NCBI GenBank assembly: GCA_963738615.1
Contig: CAVTXI010000019.1
Span: 1,860,001 to 1,924,000, forward strand
Direction: 5' to 3'
DNA length: 64,000 nt
Source of the DNA: CAVTWY01 sp963738615
GTDB taxonomy: Bacteria > Pseudomonadota > Gammaproteobacteria > Burkholderiales > Burkholderiaceae_C
Shown: positions 36,275 to 45,541 of the stretch, piece after piece
Position numbering within the stretch: position 1 is the stretch's first letter
Layout of the letters: each line of letters opens with the position of its first letter
Position numbers and translations under genes: made by a program
The notes under the pieces: generated by a model
What the model saw: only the letters and a program-made list of their open reading frames with translations
Databases searched by the model: none
What the model was told of the DNA's origin: nothing

Positions 36275-37059
36275 TCAACGCAATTGAAAGCGCGCCGCGA
36301 GCGCATCGGCTGCGGCGACCAGCAGGTGCAGGTCGGTGCCCACGCCGACCATCGTCGCGCCTTGCTCCAGATACGGCTGCGCCTTGCCGTCGGCCGTCAG
36401 GATGCCGATGGCGCAATCGGCCGCGCGCGCGGTGCGGATCGCCTTCGCGATCGCGGTTTGCACGTCGGCGTGCGACGCGCCGCCGCGGTGGCCCAGGCTT
36501 GCGGCAAGGTCCGACGGGCCGATGAAGACGGCGTCGATGCCCGGCACGCGGCAGATCGCGTCGAGGTTGTCGAGCGCCTGCTGCGATTCGATCTGCACGA
36601 TGACGCTGATCTCGTCGTTGGCGCGCGCCATGTAGTCGGTGTAGCGCGTCCAGCCGCCGGCGCGCGTGCTGCCGGCCACGCCGCGCAGGCCTTCGGGTGC
36701 GAAGCGTGTCCATGCGACGGCTTCGCGCGCTTCGGCTTCGGTGCGGATGTTCGGCACCATCACGTTGGGCGCGCCCGCGTCCAGCACGCGCTTGATCCAC
36801 GCCATGTCGTGCACCGGCACGCGAACGATCGGCGCAACCTTCGTATTCGTGCCGCGCAGCGCCAGCAACTGTTGGCCCACGCTGCTCGAGGTCGTTCGGC
36901 GTGTGTTCCATGTCGAACAGCAACCAGTCGAAGCCCGAGCCGGCCAGCGCTTCGGTGATCGGCGCGTAGGGGAAGTTGATCCACAGGCCCAGCAGGCGCT
37001 GCTGCGCTTGCAACGCGCGCTTGAAGGATTGGTCGAAGGGTCGGAAGGCTCGTCGTCAT
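36275..37059 (-). CDS. HpcH/HpaI-type aldolase, frameshifted
   Basis: A class II pyruvate-type aldolase acting on keto-acid sugars (2-keto-3-deoxy type or similar). Conserved parts include GLWINFPYAPITEAL, DWLLFDMEHTPND, the metal-binding IVQIESQQALDNLD and FIGPSDLAASLGH. Two shifts occur: near 37038, where MTTSLPTLRP passes into FDQSFKRALQ, and near 36888 with an extra base before VGQQLLALRG. The ATG overlaps the stop of the sialidase-like gene by 4 bp. Corrected length is about 260 residues. Confidence 0.85.
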
Positions 37060-38238
37060 GGCCGGATCCATTCTTCGGTCAGTGCCACATGCCGGATGCG
37101 CTGGCGGTGGTGCGTGTAGGCCACGTGGATCGTGCCGTCGGCGGTCTGCACGACCGACGGATACGACAGCTCGCGGTTGCGCCGGTCGGCCGAGTTGTTG
37201 GTCATGCAGTAGCCGTCGCCGGTTTCGATGTCGCGCTGAGCGGGCCAGGTGACGCCGTCGTCGTCCGACAGCGCGATCGACATCGGTGCGCGCGGTGTGC
37301 CCCAGAAGGCGGTGCGTGCTTGCGCGGTTGCGCGTGCCGTACGCGGGCTGATCGCTCTCGCCTTCGTCTTCGATCTCGTCGTACAGCGACGCGCGGCGCT
37401 CGGTTGCCTGCGCGGCGCTGATGTTGTTGAAGACGATCGCGAGCCGACCGCTTGCCAGGCGCGTGACCTGGATCGACGAGTTGTTGTTCGGCAGCGTGGT
37501 CGCAAGCGGTGCGCTCCACGTGCGGCCGCTGTCGCTCGACGTGCTGCGATAGACGTGGTCTGCCCAGCGGCTGCGATAGAACGCGACAAGCGTGCGCGCA
37601 TCACGGCCAGGGACGATGCTCATGTGCACGCAGCCCGTGCTGCCCGGCACCGCGTGTTCACGCCACGTGCGCCCGCGGTCGCTCGAGATCATCACTGCGC
37701 TGTGGTCGTTGTCGCCCGACCAGCGCACGCCCGGCACGGTGCGGCAATGGAAGATCGGCAGCAGCCAGTCGTTGCCGTGCACCACCACCGGCTGGCGCAC
37801 GAAGACGCCGGCGCCTTCGAACAGCGGCTCGGGCGCGCTCCACGTCTTGCCCTGGTCCATGGATCGGCGGCAGCGCACGATCGCCGTGTCTTGGTTGCCT
37901 GATCGTTGCGCGGTGTGCAGCAGCCACAAGGTGCCGTCAGGTGCCGGGAAGAGGATCGGGTTCTGCTCGGAGCGTTCAGGGTCGTTCGACAACGCAGCCG
38001 GTTCGCTCCACTTCGCATCACCGCTCGCCAGCGACTTGCGCGAGAACCACACGCTGATGTCGGCCACGCCTTCCTGCGTGCCGCCGAACCAGACGCAGCC
38101 GAGTTCGTTCGCACCCAGCGGCATCAGGTTCGCCGCATGGCACTGGATCGTGGGCGCCGGCAGATCGTCGGCGACGAGGTCACCCGTGAGGCCACTCGCG
38201 TCGTGATTCACGAGTCCGCTCGGATCGGCCGCACTCAC
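37056..38238 (-). CDS. sialidase-family (BNR/Asp-box) glycoside hydrolase, frameshifted
   Basis: A cytosolic-looking sialidase-fold (six-bladed propeller) protein of about 394 residues. Asp boxes of the form SxDxGxTW are visible as SMDQGKTWS, SSDRGRTW and SSDSGRTWS, and as DDDGVTW in the last blade. One frame break near 37320 separates the C-terminal blades (IALSDDDGVTW then GYCMTNNSADRRN). A GTG start overlaps the PdxA2 stop by 4 bp (GTGA), and the stop overlaps the aldolase ATG. There is no signal peptide. Family members in acid-sugar operons act on oligouronides; sialic acid itself need not be the substrate. Confidence 0.78.
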
Positions 38239-39212
38239 GTCTTGCGCCCCGCGATCAACTTCGCCGCGTACGCCGCTGCTTCCACCAGGCTGTCCGCATT
38301 CGCGATGCCTTTGCCCGCGATGTCGAACGCCGTGCCGTGGTCGACCGACGTGCGCAGGATCGGCAGCCCCAGCGTGATGTTCACGCCGCTGATCGCCTGC
38401 CACTTGCCGGTTTGGGGGTCGACGGTGAAGCCCAGCAGCTTCACCGGGATGTGCCCCTGGTCATGGAACATCGCGACCACCGCGTCGTATTGCCCCGCGC
38501 GCAGCTTGATGAAGACGGTGTCGCCCGGCACCGGGCCGCTGATGTCGACACCGCGTGCCGCGTACTCTCGGATCACGGGCGCGATGACCGCGTCGTCTTC
38601 CTTGCCCAGCACGCCGCCTTCGCCCGCGTGCGGGTTCAACCCCGCGACCGCGATGCGCGGCTTGGCGAAGCCCAGCGTGTTCAGCGCGTCGATCGTCACG
38701 TCGAACACGCGGCGCAAGCGCTGCGGCGTCACGCGGCCGGGTACTTCGCTCAAGGCGCAGTGCGTCGTCACGTGCGACACGCGCATGCCGTCGTGCGCCA
38801 GCATCATCACCGCGTCGCGCTGGCCCGTCAGGTGCGCGAGCATCTCGGTGTGGCCTTCGAACTTGCGGCCGGCGAGGTGCAGCGCTTCTTTCGACAGCGG
38901 TGCGGTGACGATGGCGTCGGCTTCTTTCGCCTGCACCAGTTCGACCGCGCGCGCCACCGCGCGATAGGCCCATTCGCCGCCCGCGGCAGAGATGGTGCCG
39001 GTGACGATCGGCGCGTCGACCGGGCCGACGTCGACCATGCGATAGGGCGGCGTATCTGTGAGGCCGAGTTGCTGCTCGGCACGCTTCATCGCCGCGGCGC
39101 TGCCGCAGACGACGAAGTCATGCTGCCCGCGCATCGTGCGCGTGGCCTTGGCGATGATTTCCGGGCCGATGCCGGCAGGGTCACCCATCGTGATGGCGAG
39201 TCGGGTGGTCAT
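38235..39212 (-). CDS. pdxA2: 4-phospho-threonate/erythronate dehydrogenase (PdxA2-type)
   Basis: A metal-dependent NAD dehydrogenase of the PdxA fold. It begins MTTRLAITMGDPAGIGPEI. It has EGHTEMLAHLTG, the metal-binding His pattern (MFHDQGHIPVK) and VDHGTAFDIAGKG near the end. PdxA2 proteins oxidise and decarboxylate 4-phospho-D-threonate or -erythronate to dihydroxyacetone phosphate. Co-occurrence of a DUF1537 kinase across the divergent promoter supports this role over pyridoxine synthesis. The start at 39212 is chosen because upstream codons do not resemble PdxA. First gene of the minus-strand operon. Confidence 0.86.
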   Translation of the reverse strand: MTTRLAITMGDPAGIGPEIIAKATRTMRGQHDFVVCGSAAAMKRAEQQLGLTDTPPYRMVDVGPVDAPIVTGTISAAGGEWAYRAVARAVELVQAKEADAIVTAPLSKEALHLAGRKFEGHTEMLAHLTGQRDAVMMLAHDGMRVSHVTTHCALSEVPGRVTPQRLRRVFDVTIDALNTLGFAKPRIAVAGLNPHAGEGGVLGKEDDAVIAPVIREYAARGVDISGPVPGDTVFIKLRAGQYDAVVAMFHDQGHIPVKLLGFTVDPQTGKWQAISGVNITLGLPILRTSVDHGTAFDIAGKGIANADSLVEAAAYAAKLIAGRKT

Positions 39213-39213
39213 C

Positions 39214-39291
39214 GGATGTGATCGATCTCGAGACTTAGGGAAGCCGAGATCTTCCACAAAGCTTCAGAAACTAGCAAGATCGCGCACATCC
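39214..39291. promoter_or_regulatory. candidate DeoR-regulator operator pair between divergent operons
   Basis: GGATGTGATCGATCT at 39214-39228 faces AGATCGCGCACATCC at 39277-39291. The two arms match at 13 of 15 positions as an inverted repeat, with centres about 63 bp (six helical turns) apart. They lie in the only gap between the PdxA2 and DeoR genes, which suits control of both arms by the adjacent regulator, possibly by looping. Confidence 0.55.
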
Positions 39292-39313
39292 GGTCATACC
39301 CTAGGTCAGACAC

Positions 39314-40126
39314 ATGCCCGAAGCCCCTTCAACCGTCGTTTCATTGATGCCGGCGCAGCGCCGCCAGCGCATCGTCGAGTTCCTGCGCATTCACGGCGCC
39401 GTCACGGTGGCGCAACTCGAGCAGGCGCTGGGCGTGTCGATCTCGACGCTGAGACGTGACCTCGACGCGCTGGCGGCGGAAGGCGAAGTCGACCGCACGC
39501 ACGGCGGCGCGCTGCTGCGCCACCAGGGCTACAGCGCGTTCGAGCCCGATGCGCGTGCGGCCGGCGAGTTGTCGCCGCGCGAGAAGCAGGCGATCGGCGC
39601 GGCCGCGGCGACGCTGCTCGAGCCGCGTCAGAGCGTGGTGTTCGACAGCGGCAGCACCGTGCTCGAAGCCGCGCGCGCGGCGGTGCGCCGCAACATCGCG
39701 CTGACGGCGGTCACCAACGACCTGTCGATCGCGCAGGTGCTGGGCGCGAGCCCGTTGGTGCAGGTGCACGTGCTGGGCGGCGTGTTGCGGCCGGGCAGTG
39801 CGACGTTGACGGGCGATGCGCTGATCGAAGCGGTTCGCGTCATCCGCGCCGATGTGTTGTTGTGCGGCGCGCACGCGGTCACCGACGGTGTGCTGACCGA
39901 AACCTCGGCCGGCGTCGCGGCGACCAAGCGCGCGCTGGTGCGGTGCGCCACCGCACGCACGCTGCTGGTCGACGGCTCGAAGTTCAGACCGCGTACGTTC
40001 ATGCAGGTGTGCGCGTTGGGCGAGTTCCAGTCGCTGATCACCGACACCGGTGCGCCCGCCGATGCGGTCGAAGCGGTGCGCGCGCTGGGCCTCGAGGTCA
40101 CCGTCGTGACAGCCGATGCATCGTGA
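39314..40126 (+). CDS. DeoR-family transcriptional regulator
   Basis: A 270-residue regulator with an N-terminal DeoR HTH (QRRQRIVEFLRIHGAVTVAQLEQ, VSISTLRRDLDALAAEG) and a C-terminal sugar-phosphate-sensing domain (VVFDSGSTVLEAARA, LTGDALIE, GSKFRPRTFMQVC). DeoR members usually repress sugar-kinase operons until a phosphosugar binds. It is co-transcribed with the DUF1537 kinase gene, whose GTG overlaps its stop by 4 bp. The candidate operator is directly upstream. Frame intact. Confidence 0.88.
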   Translation: MPEAPSTVVSLMPAQRRQRIVEFLRIHGAVTVAQLEQALGVSISTLRRDLDALAAEGEVDRTHGGALLRHQGYSAFEPDARAAGELSPREKQAIGAAAATLLEPRQSVVFDSGSTVLEAARAAVRRNIALTAVTNDLSIAQVLGASPLVQVHVLGGVLRPGSATLTGDALIEAVRVIRADVLLCGAHAVTDGVLTETSAGVAATKRALVRCATARTLLVDGSKFRPRTFMQVCALGEFQSLITDTGAPADAVEAVRALGLEVTVVTADAS

Positions 40127-41260
40127 CGACGATCCGCATCCTGGCCGATGACCTGACGGGCGCGCTCGACACCGCCGCGGCGTTCGCGGGTGAGGTGCCC
40201 GTGTGGATCGATCGGCCGGGCGATCACGTGGGCGATGACGATGTCGCGGTCAGCGTCGTCGCCACCGGCACGCGCGATGTCGCGCGCAGCGAACTCGAGC
40301 CGTTGCTGGCGCCGAACGTCGCGTGGCTGCGCGCCGCCGACGTTCTCGTTCAAGAAGGTCGACAGTCTTCTGCGCGGCAATACCTTCGCCGAGTGCGCGC
40401 TGTTGGGTCGTGATGCGGCGCGAATCGTCTTCGCGCCGGCGTATCCGAAGCAAGGGCGCATCACCGTTGGGGGCCGTGCGTTGCGACGTCAACCCGGCAG
40501 CGAAGACCAGCAAGCGATCGTCGAAGCGCCGCTTGCGCATGTGCTGTCCGACGAGCTTGCGCGTTGGCCTTCGAAGCCGGCGCCCGAGGTGTGGGTGCCT
40601 GACGTGCGCAGCGACGCAGACCTCGACGCTGTTGCCGCGCATGCGCGGCTGGCATCGTCCCGCGATTGGCTCTGGTGCGGCAGCGCCGGCTTGGCGCAGG
40701 CACTCGCTCGTGCACTAGCACTTGCTCCTGCACTTGCTCCTGCACTTGCTCCTGCACTTGCTCCTGCACTTGGGTTGGCGCCATCGAGCGATACGGCGCT
40801 CGATGACGCCACGACACGTGCCGAGGTGGTGCTCGTCGGCGCAACGCGCAACCCGGTCCTTCTGCGGCAGTGGTCGGTGCTGCTGTGGGCGTTGCGCGCC
40901 ACCGCAGGGACGGCCTGGACAGGGGATGCGGGCGCTTTCCAAGCGCGCGGCATCACCGGCACGCATCTGGCCGCGTCCGCGCCGATGACGCAATCCGAGG
41001 CGACGGCGTACCTCGAGCAGCGAACGCGAGCGTTCGTTGCTGACATTCGCAAACCCGCGCTGCTGGTCGTCATCGGCGGCGACACGCTGCGGGCGCTGTG
41101 TGTGGCCGCCGGTACGCGGACCTTGATCGCACGTCCGTCACCGCGCGAGGGCTGGGGCGCGGCAAGGCTCGTGGGTGGGCATTGGCACGGGGTGATGTGC
41201 CTGTCGCGATCGGGTGCGTTCGGGAGTGACGACGATCTGGTGGAGCTGTTGCTGACATAG
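40123..41260 (+). CDS. four-carbon acid sugar kinase (DUF1537), frameshifted
   Basis: An ATP-dependent kinase of the OtnK/DtnK group, which phosphorylates D-threonate or erythronate at C4. It begins TTIRILADDLTGALDTAAAF, the family substrate-binding motif, and has FKKVDSLLRGNTFAE, the second motif. A nucleotide-binding domain lies at the end (VVIGGDTLRALCVAAG, LVGGHWHG). One base too many near 40345 breaks the frame (RAADVLV versus FKKVDSLLRG). The GTG start overlaps the DeoR stop. An in-frame 12-bp tandem repeat adds (ALAP)n between domains. Completes a kinase plus PdxA2 pathway. Confidence 0.85.
40718..40772 (+). repeat. 12-bp tandem repeat within kinase gene
   Basis: GCACTTGCTCCT is repeated exactly about 4.6 times, so the protein reads (Ala-Leu-Ala-Pro) repeats between the two domains of the DUF1537 kinase. 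Being a multiple of three it cannot change the frame, but its copy number can vary by slippage. Confidence 0.9.
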
Positions 41261-41298
41261 ACTCCGCGTCCCCCAGTTCCCTTCGAACCCGTCGTTAG

Positions 41299-41898
41299 AT
41301 GCCCCGGCACGTGCCCACTGACGACGATGAGTCCCTTGTCCGCCGTTGCCTCGAGGGCGACGGGTCGGCGTGGGCGGCACTGGTGCTGCGCTACGAGCGC
41401 CTCGTTTTCGCGATTGCGCGCAGGGGCGGCCTGCCCGAGCCCGATGGCGCCGATGTGCTTCAGACGGTGTTCCTGCGTTTGCTGCAGAACCTTCCGCGAC
41501 TGAACGAGCCGTCCAGGCTGCAGGCCTGGATCGTCACCACCAGCAAGCGCGAGGTGCTGACCCGGCGGCGGCGCGAGCATCCCACGGTGCCGCTGGACGA
41601 ACCGGTCGGCGACGCGGCAGGCCCTGCGGCCGGCCGTGAGCCCGAGGCGCTTCAGGTCGCCGACGAGGCGGACGGGCCCGAAGCTTCGCTCGAGCACTTG
41701 CAGAGCGTCATGCGCGTGCGGCGCGCGCTCGAGTCGCTGGACGCGCCCTGTCGCCGGCTGCTTCTGGCGCTGTTCGGCTCTGATTCGCCCGGATACGCGG
41801 ACGTCTCCAGCCTGCTGGACATGCCTTTGGGAAGCATCGGCCCGACGCGCACGAGGTGCCTCGAGAAGCTCCGCCGCGCGTTGAACGACGAGCCATGA
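41299..41898 (+). CDS. ECF-type RNA polymerase sigma factor
   Basis: A 199-residue sigma-70 family factor. Region 2 reads LVRRCLEGDGSAWAALVLRYERLVFAIA with GADVLQTVFLRLLQNL, and region 4 ends with GYADVSSLLDMPLGSIGPTRTRCLEKLRRAL. The GSIGPTRxRC signature is typical of one ECF subgroup. It is followed 110 bp later by an unknown protein, a TPR-CHAT protease and a secreted subtilase in the same direction, so it probably switches on that cluster. No classical anti-sigma factor is seen beside it. Confidence 0.87.
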   Translation: MPRHVPTDDDESLVRRCLEGDGSAWAALVLRYERLVFAIARRGGLPEPDGADVLQTVFLRLLQNLPRLNEPSRLQAWIVTTSKREVLTRRRREHPTVPLDEPVGDAAGPAAGREPEALQVADEADGPEASLEHLQSVMRVRRALESLDAPCRRLLLALFGSDSPGYADVSSLLDMPLGSIGPTRTRCLEKLRRALNDEP

Positions 41899-42007
41899 GC
41901 ACAAGCGTGAAGACGCCGTGTTGATTTCGTGGCGCTGAACAGACGACGCTGCACATGTGTGTATCGGCCGCGTCGAGCCTGACATCTGTTGAACAACGGT
42001 CTGGACC

Positions 42008-42538
42008 ATGAAACCCATCGACGAACTGCCCGAAAGCGAGTGGCTCGAGCTTGTCAAGGAGGCGGTTTCGCTGCCGGGTGCGCCTTCGGCCGCGGTCCGC
42101 GCGACGCTCGAGCTTTGGCGCGACCACGCGCCTGCGCTGCCGTTGACCTCCGGCCGCGTGCGGCGCTGGATCGCCGCGTTGACCTTCGACAGTTGGGCCA
42201 TGTCGCCCGCCGAGGTCGGCGTGCGCGGGGCCACGGGCGAGGTGCGCCATTTGCTGTTTGCCGCGGCGGGTCGCGACGTCGACCTTCGCATCGTTCCCCT
42301 GGCTTCCGGGTTTGTCGTCAACGGCCAGCACCTCGGGTCTGATGTCCGGGGCCACGTGCAGTGGCATCAGGTCGGTGCACCGGCATCGCAGCCGAAGCAG
42401 CGGGTCGAGTTGACGCTCAGCGGAGAGTTCAGCTTCGAGGGCGTCGACAGCGGAACCTACATGCTCGAGCTCGAACTGGGCGACGAGCAGATCATGCTTC
42501 CGCCAATCCTGGTCGGGGCTCGCGGCGCTGGTCTATGA
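42008..42538 (+). CDS. accessory protein of the ECF/CHAT cluster
   Basis: A 176-residue soluble protein. The first half is helical with PLTSGRVRRWIAALTFDSW. The second half is beta-rich, with GRDVDLRIVPLASGF and GEFSFEGVDSGTYMLELEL, resembling carboxypeptidase-regulatory-like (transthyretin-like) domains. There is no signal peptide or membrane segment. It sits between the ECF sigma gene and the CHAT gene. It may act as the sigma regulator, by position only. The frame that follows the stop continues plausibly for 30 bp (LVYDSVTRRPEAW), so a further small shift near 42535 cannot be ruled out. Confidence 0.55.
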   Translation: MKPIDELPESEWLELVKEAVSLPGAPSAAVRATLELWRDHAPALPLTSGRVRRWIAALTFDSWAMSPAEVGVRGATGEVRHLLFAAAGRDVDLRIVPLASGFVVNGQHLGSDVRGHVQWHQVGAPASQPKQRVELTLSGEFSFEGVDSGTYMLELELGDEQIMLPPILVGARGAGL

Positions 42539-42566
42539 CAGCGTCACGCGCCGGCCCGAGGCCTGG

Positions 42567-45421
42567 GTGACGGCCATGGCGGCCGGCGACCCACCACTCG
42601 AACCCGCGCTCGACGACAAAGCTCTTCTCGAGGCGGCCTGGCGATTCAAGGACCGCTGTTACGCCGCGTGGAGCAGCGATCCGCGAGCCGCGGTCACGGC
42701 CGCGGAAGAGCTGGAGCGTTTACGCGGGCAAGCCGCGCTGGGCCGCGAGGGCGGCAAGTCCCCGAGTCTCTCGACGCTGGCCGAGGTCGATGCACTGGTG
42801 GCCTGGACGTTCGGGCGTCGCCCACTTGATTCGCGGCGACATGACGGCCGCGGCGCTCGCGTTCGACGCCGCCGCGGCTCGCTTCGAAGGGCTGGGGCAG
42901 CCGCTGCGCGCGGCCCAGACGCAGGTTCCGAAGATCATGGCGCTGACGATGCTGGGGCAGCACGACGAAGCCGCGCGCTGCGCCGAAGCCGCGCAACACG
43001 AATTGCTCGCGCACGGCGACGTGCGGGCCGCCAGCAAGGTCGCGTTGAACCTGGGAAACACCTTGGGGCGAAGCGAGCGCTTCGCCGAGGCGCTGCCTCA
43101 CTTCGAACGAGCAACCGCATGGTTCGCCAGCCTCGGGGACGACGAACACCGGGTGATGGCCGACATCGGTCTGGGCGCCGCACACGCCGCGCTCGGCAGG
43201 CCCTTGGACGCCGCTGGCATCTACAGCCCGCGCGCTCGCGGACGCGCAAGCCGGAGGCTTTCGCGTGCTTCAAGCGCTGGTGCAGGAGTCGACCGCGCTG
43301 CTCGACCTGGCGCGGGGACGGTTTCGTGAAGCTCTCGCCGGGTTGGAGCAGGCGCGTCGCATCTACGCCGAACTCGACATGCCGCAGCAGCTCGCGATCG
43401 TGGAGAGGCGAGTTGCCGAAACCTACATCGAGCTGCGCCTGCTGCCCGAGGCACTGGCGGGCTTCGATGCCGCGCTGCGTCGATTCGAAAGCCTGGGCAT
43501 GGACGTTGATCGTGCCTGGGCCCTGCTGCAGCAAGGGCGCGCTTTGGCCCTGGCGGGCAACCACGCGGCGTCGATGTCCGCGTTGCGACTCGGCGAGGCC
43601 CTGTTCGAGAAGCAGGGCAATGTCCAGGGATTGGCGGCGGTCAGACTGGCGCGCGCCGAGCTCGCGCTGGCGGGTGGACGCGGCGACGATGCGCTTCGCC
43701 TGGCGCGACTGGCGGCGCAAGACTTCGGCAAGGCAGGCCTGGTGGCGCCGAGGCTGCGTGCGCAGTCCGTCCAGGCGCGGGCGCTATTGCATCTGCAAGA
43801 CCCAGCGGCGGCGCGGCAGGCCTTCGACGCCGTGCTCGAGCAGGCGCGCAGCCACGACTTGGTGCCGACGCAGCTGCATGGCCTTGCTGGCCGCGCCATG
43901 GCGGCACGGGCCCTCGGCGATGTGGCTTCGGCGCGCCAGGACCTCGAGGCCGCTGCGGCGCTGTTCGAGGACATCGGAGGCACGCTGCCGGACGACGGCA
44001 TCCGCAGCGCGTACCAGAGCGACCACCTCGCGGTCTTCCTCGAGCTTCTGCGCTTGGCGCTCGACGCGTTCGAGCAGAACGAGAACCAGGAGAGCGCCGC
44101 GTCGGTGATGGTGCAGCTGGAACGGTTTCGGGCGCGCGCGCTGGCCGATCGGCTGGCCAGCGGCGGATTGGACCGTGCAGACGCAGGCGGCGCGAGCGCG
44201 ACGGCCGGTGCCGGCGGGGGCAGCGGCGAAGGCGCCGAGGCACGACTGTCCTGGTTGCACCGCCGCTTCCAGCGCCTTCGAGACGACGCTGAGGCGTCTT
44301 CCAACCTCGAAGCGCAGATCCGAGCCACCGAACGGGAGTTGCTTGCCCACGCTCGGAGCCTTCGACTCTCGGCGGCGCCGCGACTTCAAGCCGTCGATGC
44401 TCCGCTGGACACGCAGGCGCTGCAAAGCTTGCTGCAGAACGGTGACGCGCTCGTCGAGTACGGCGTGCTGGACGACGAGCTGCTCGCGATCGTCGTCACC
44501 CCGGGCGCGGTGATCGTTCGCCGTCGTTTGGCGTCGTGGCGACGCGTGCGCGAGGTCGTGCGCTGGACGCGCTTCCAGTTCGAGGCGCCGCGCTATGGCG
44601 CTGCGGCCGCGCAGCGCCATGCGGCGTCGCTGCAGCAGCGGGTCAACCAGAGGCTGGACGAGTTGCACGGGTTGATCTGGGCCCCGCTCGAATCGGTGCT
44701 GAGCACGACGCTGCGCGTGATCGTCGTGCCGCACGCCCAACTGGGCGCCGTGCCTTTTGCCGCGCTGCGCGACGGGCGCGACAGCCTGGTGGACCGGCAC
44801 GAGATCGCGGTCGTGCCAAGCGCCAGGATCGCGCTGCGGGGACTGGAGCGCCCGCCTCGCCGGGTGAAGAGCGTGCTCGCGCTGGGGGAGTCGTCGCGCT
44901 TGCCGCATGCCCAGCACGAGGTGCAGACCGTGTGTGCGATGCTGCCCGAAGGCCGCGCCTGCGTCGATGCCGACGCGACGATCGACGCGCTGCGCCGGCT
45001 CGGTGAACGTTTCGACGTCATCCATCTCGCGTGCCACGCTCAATTCCGTGCCGACAACCCGATGTTCTCGGCGGTGCACCTCCACGACGGCCCGCTGTCT
45101 GCGCATGCGATCGAATCGATGAGTCTGCGCAGCGCGCTCGTCGTGCTGAGTGCGTGCGAGACCGCGCTGCACGCGGAAGACGGCGGCGACGAGATCTTCG
45201 GCATCACCCGCGCGTTCCTCGTGGCGGGCGCCGAACGGGTGGTCGCGAGCCTGTGCGCGGTCGACGACGCCGCGGCCGCGCGGACCATGATCGCTTTCTA
45301 CGGTGCCCTGAATCGAGGTGCCTCTGCGGGCGCTGCGATGCGCGAAGCCCAACTCGCGGTTCGCGAGCTCGAAGCGCACCCTTACTACTGGGCGTCGTTC
45401 GCGCTGGTCGGAGGTTGGTGA
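42567..45421 (+). CDS. TPR-CHAT cysteine protease, frameshifted
   Basis: About 950 residues after correcting shifts near 42805 and 43225. TPR-like helical repeats (residues about 80-500) contain EALAGFDAALRRFESLG and ALAGNHAASMSALRLG. The C-terminal CHAT domain has the catalytic His in DVIHLACHAQF and the Cys in ALVVLSACETAL, the caspase-like dyad. CHAT proteases are activated by a partner or ligand sensed through the TPR region. The start used is the GTG at 42567 (ATG 42576 alternative). It lies between the accessory protein and a secreted subtilase. The trigger and substrate are unknown. Confidence 0.82.
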
Positions 45422-45541
45422 TCCTGCGAACATGGGCCTGCCGGGGGTTCGACCCTTTTGCGCCCCACCCTCGGTTGCACAATTTACCGACCATCAGCAC
45501 GGGGTGCGAGACACCACGCCCCACCCGAGAGGATCTTTGCC

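Noticed and set aside
36760..38403. Single long minus-strand frame read through sialidase and aldolase region
   Set aside because: It only follows the sialidase frame until the shift near 37320. Beyond that the codons are out of frame with conserved aldolase sequence.
40718..40772. Tandem repeat considered as a CRISPR array
   Set aside because: Units are contiguous with no spacers, are 12 bp and lie in a coding frame.
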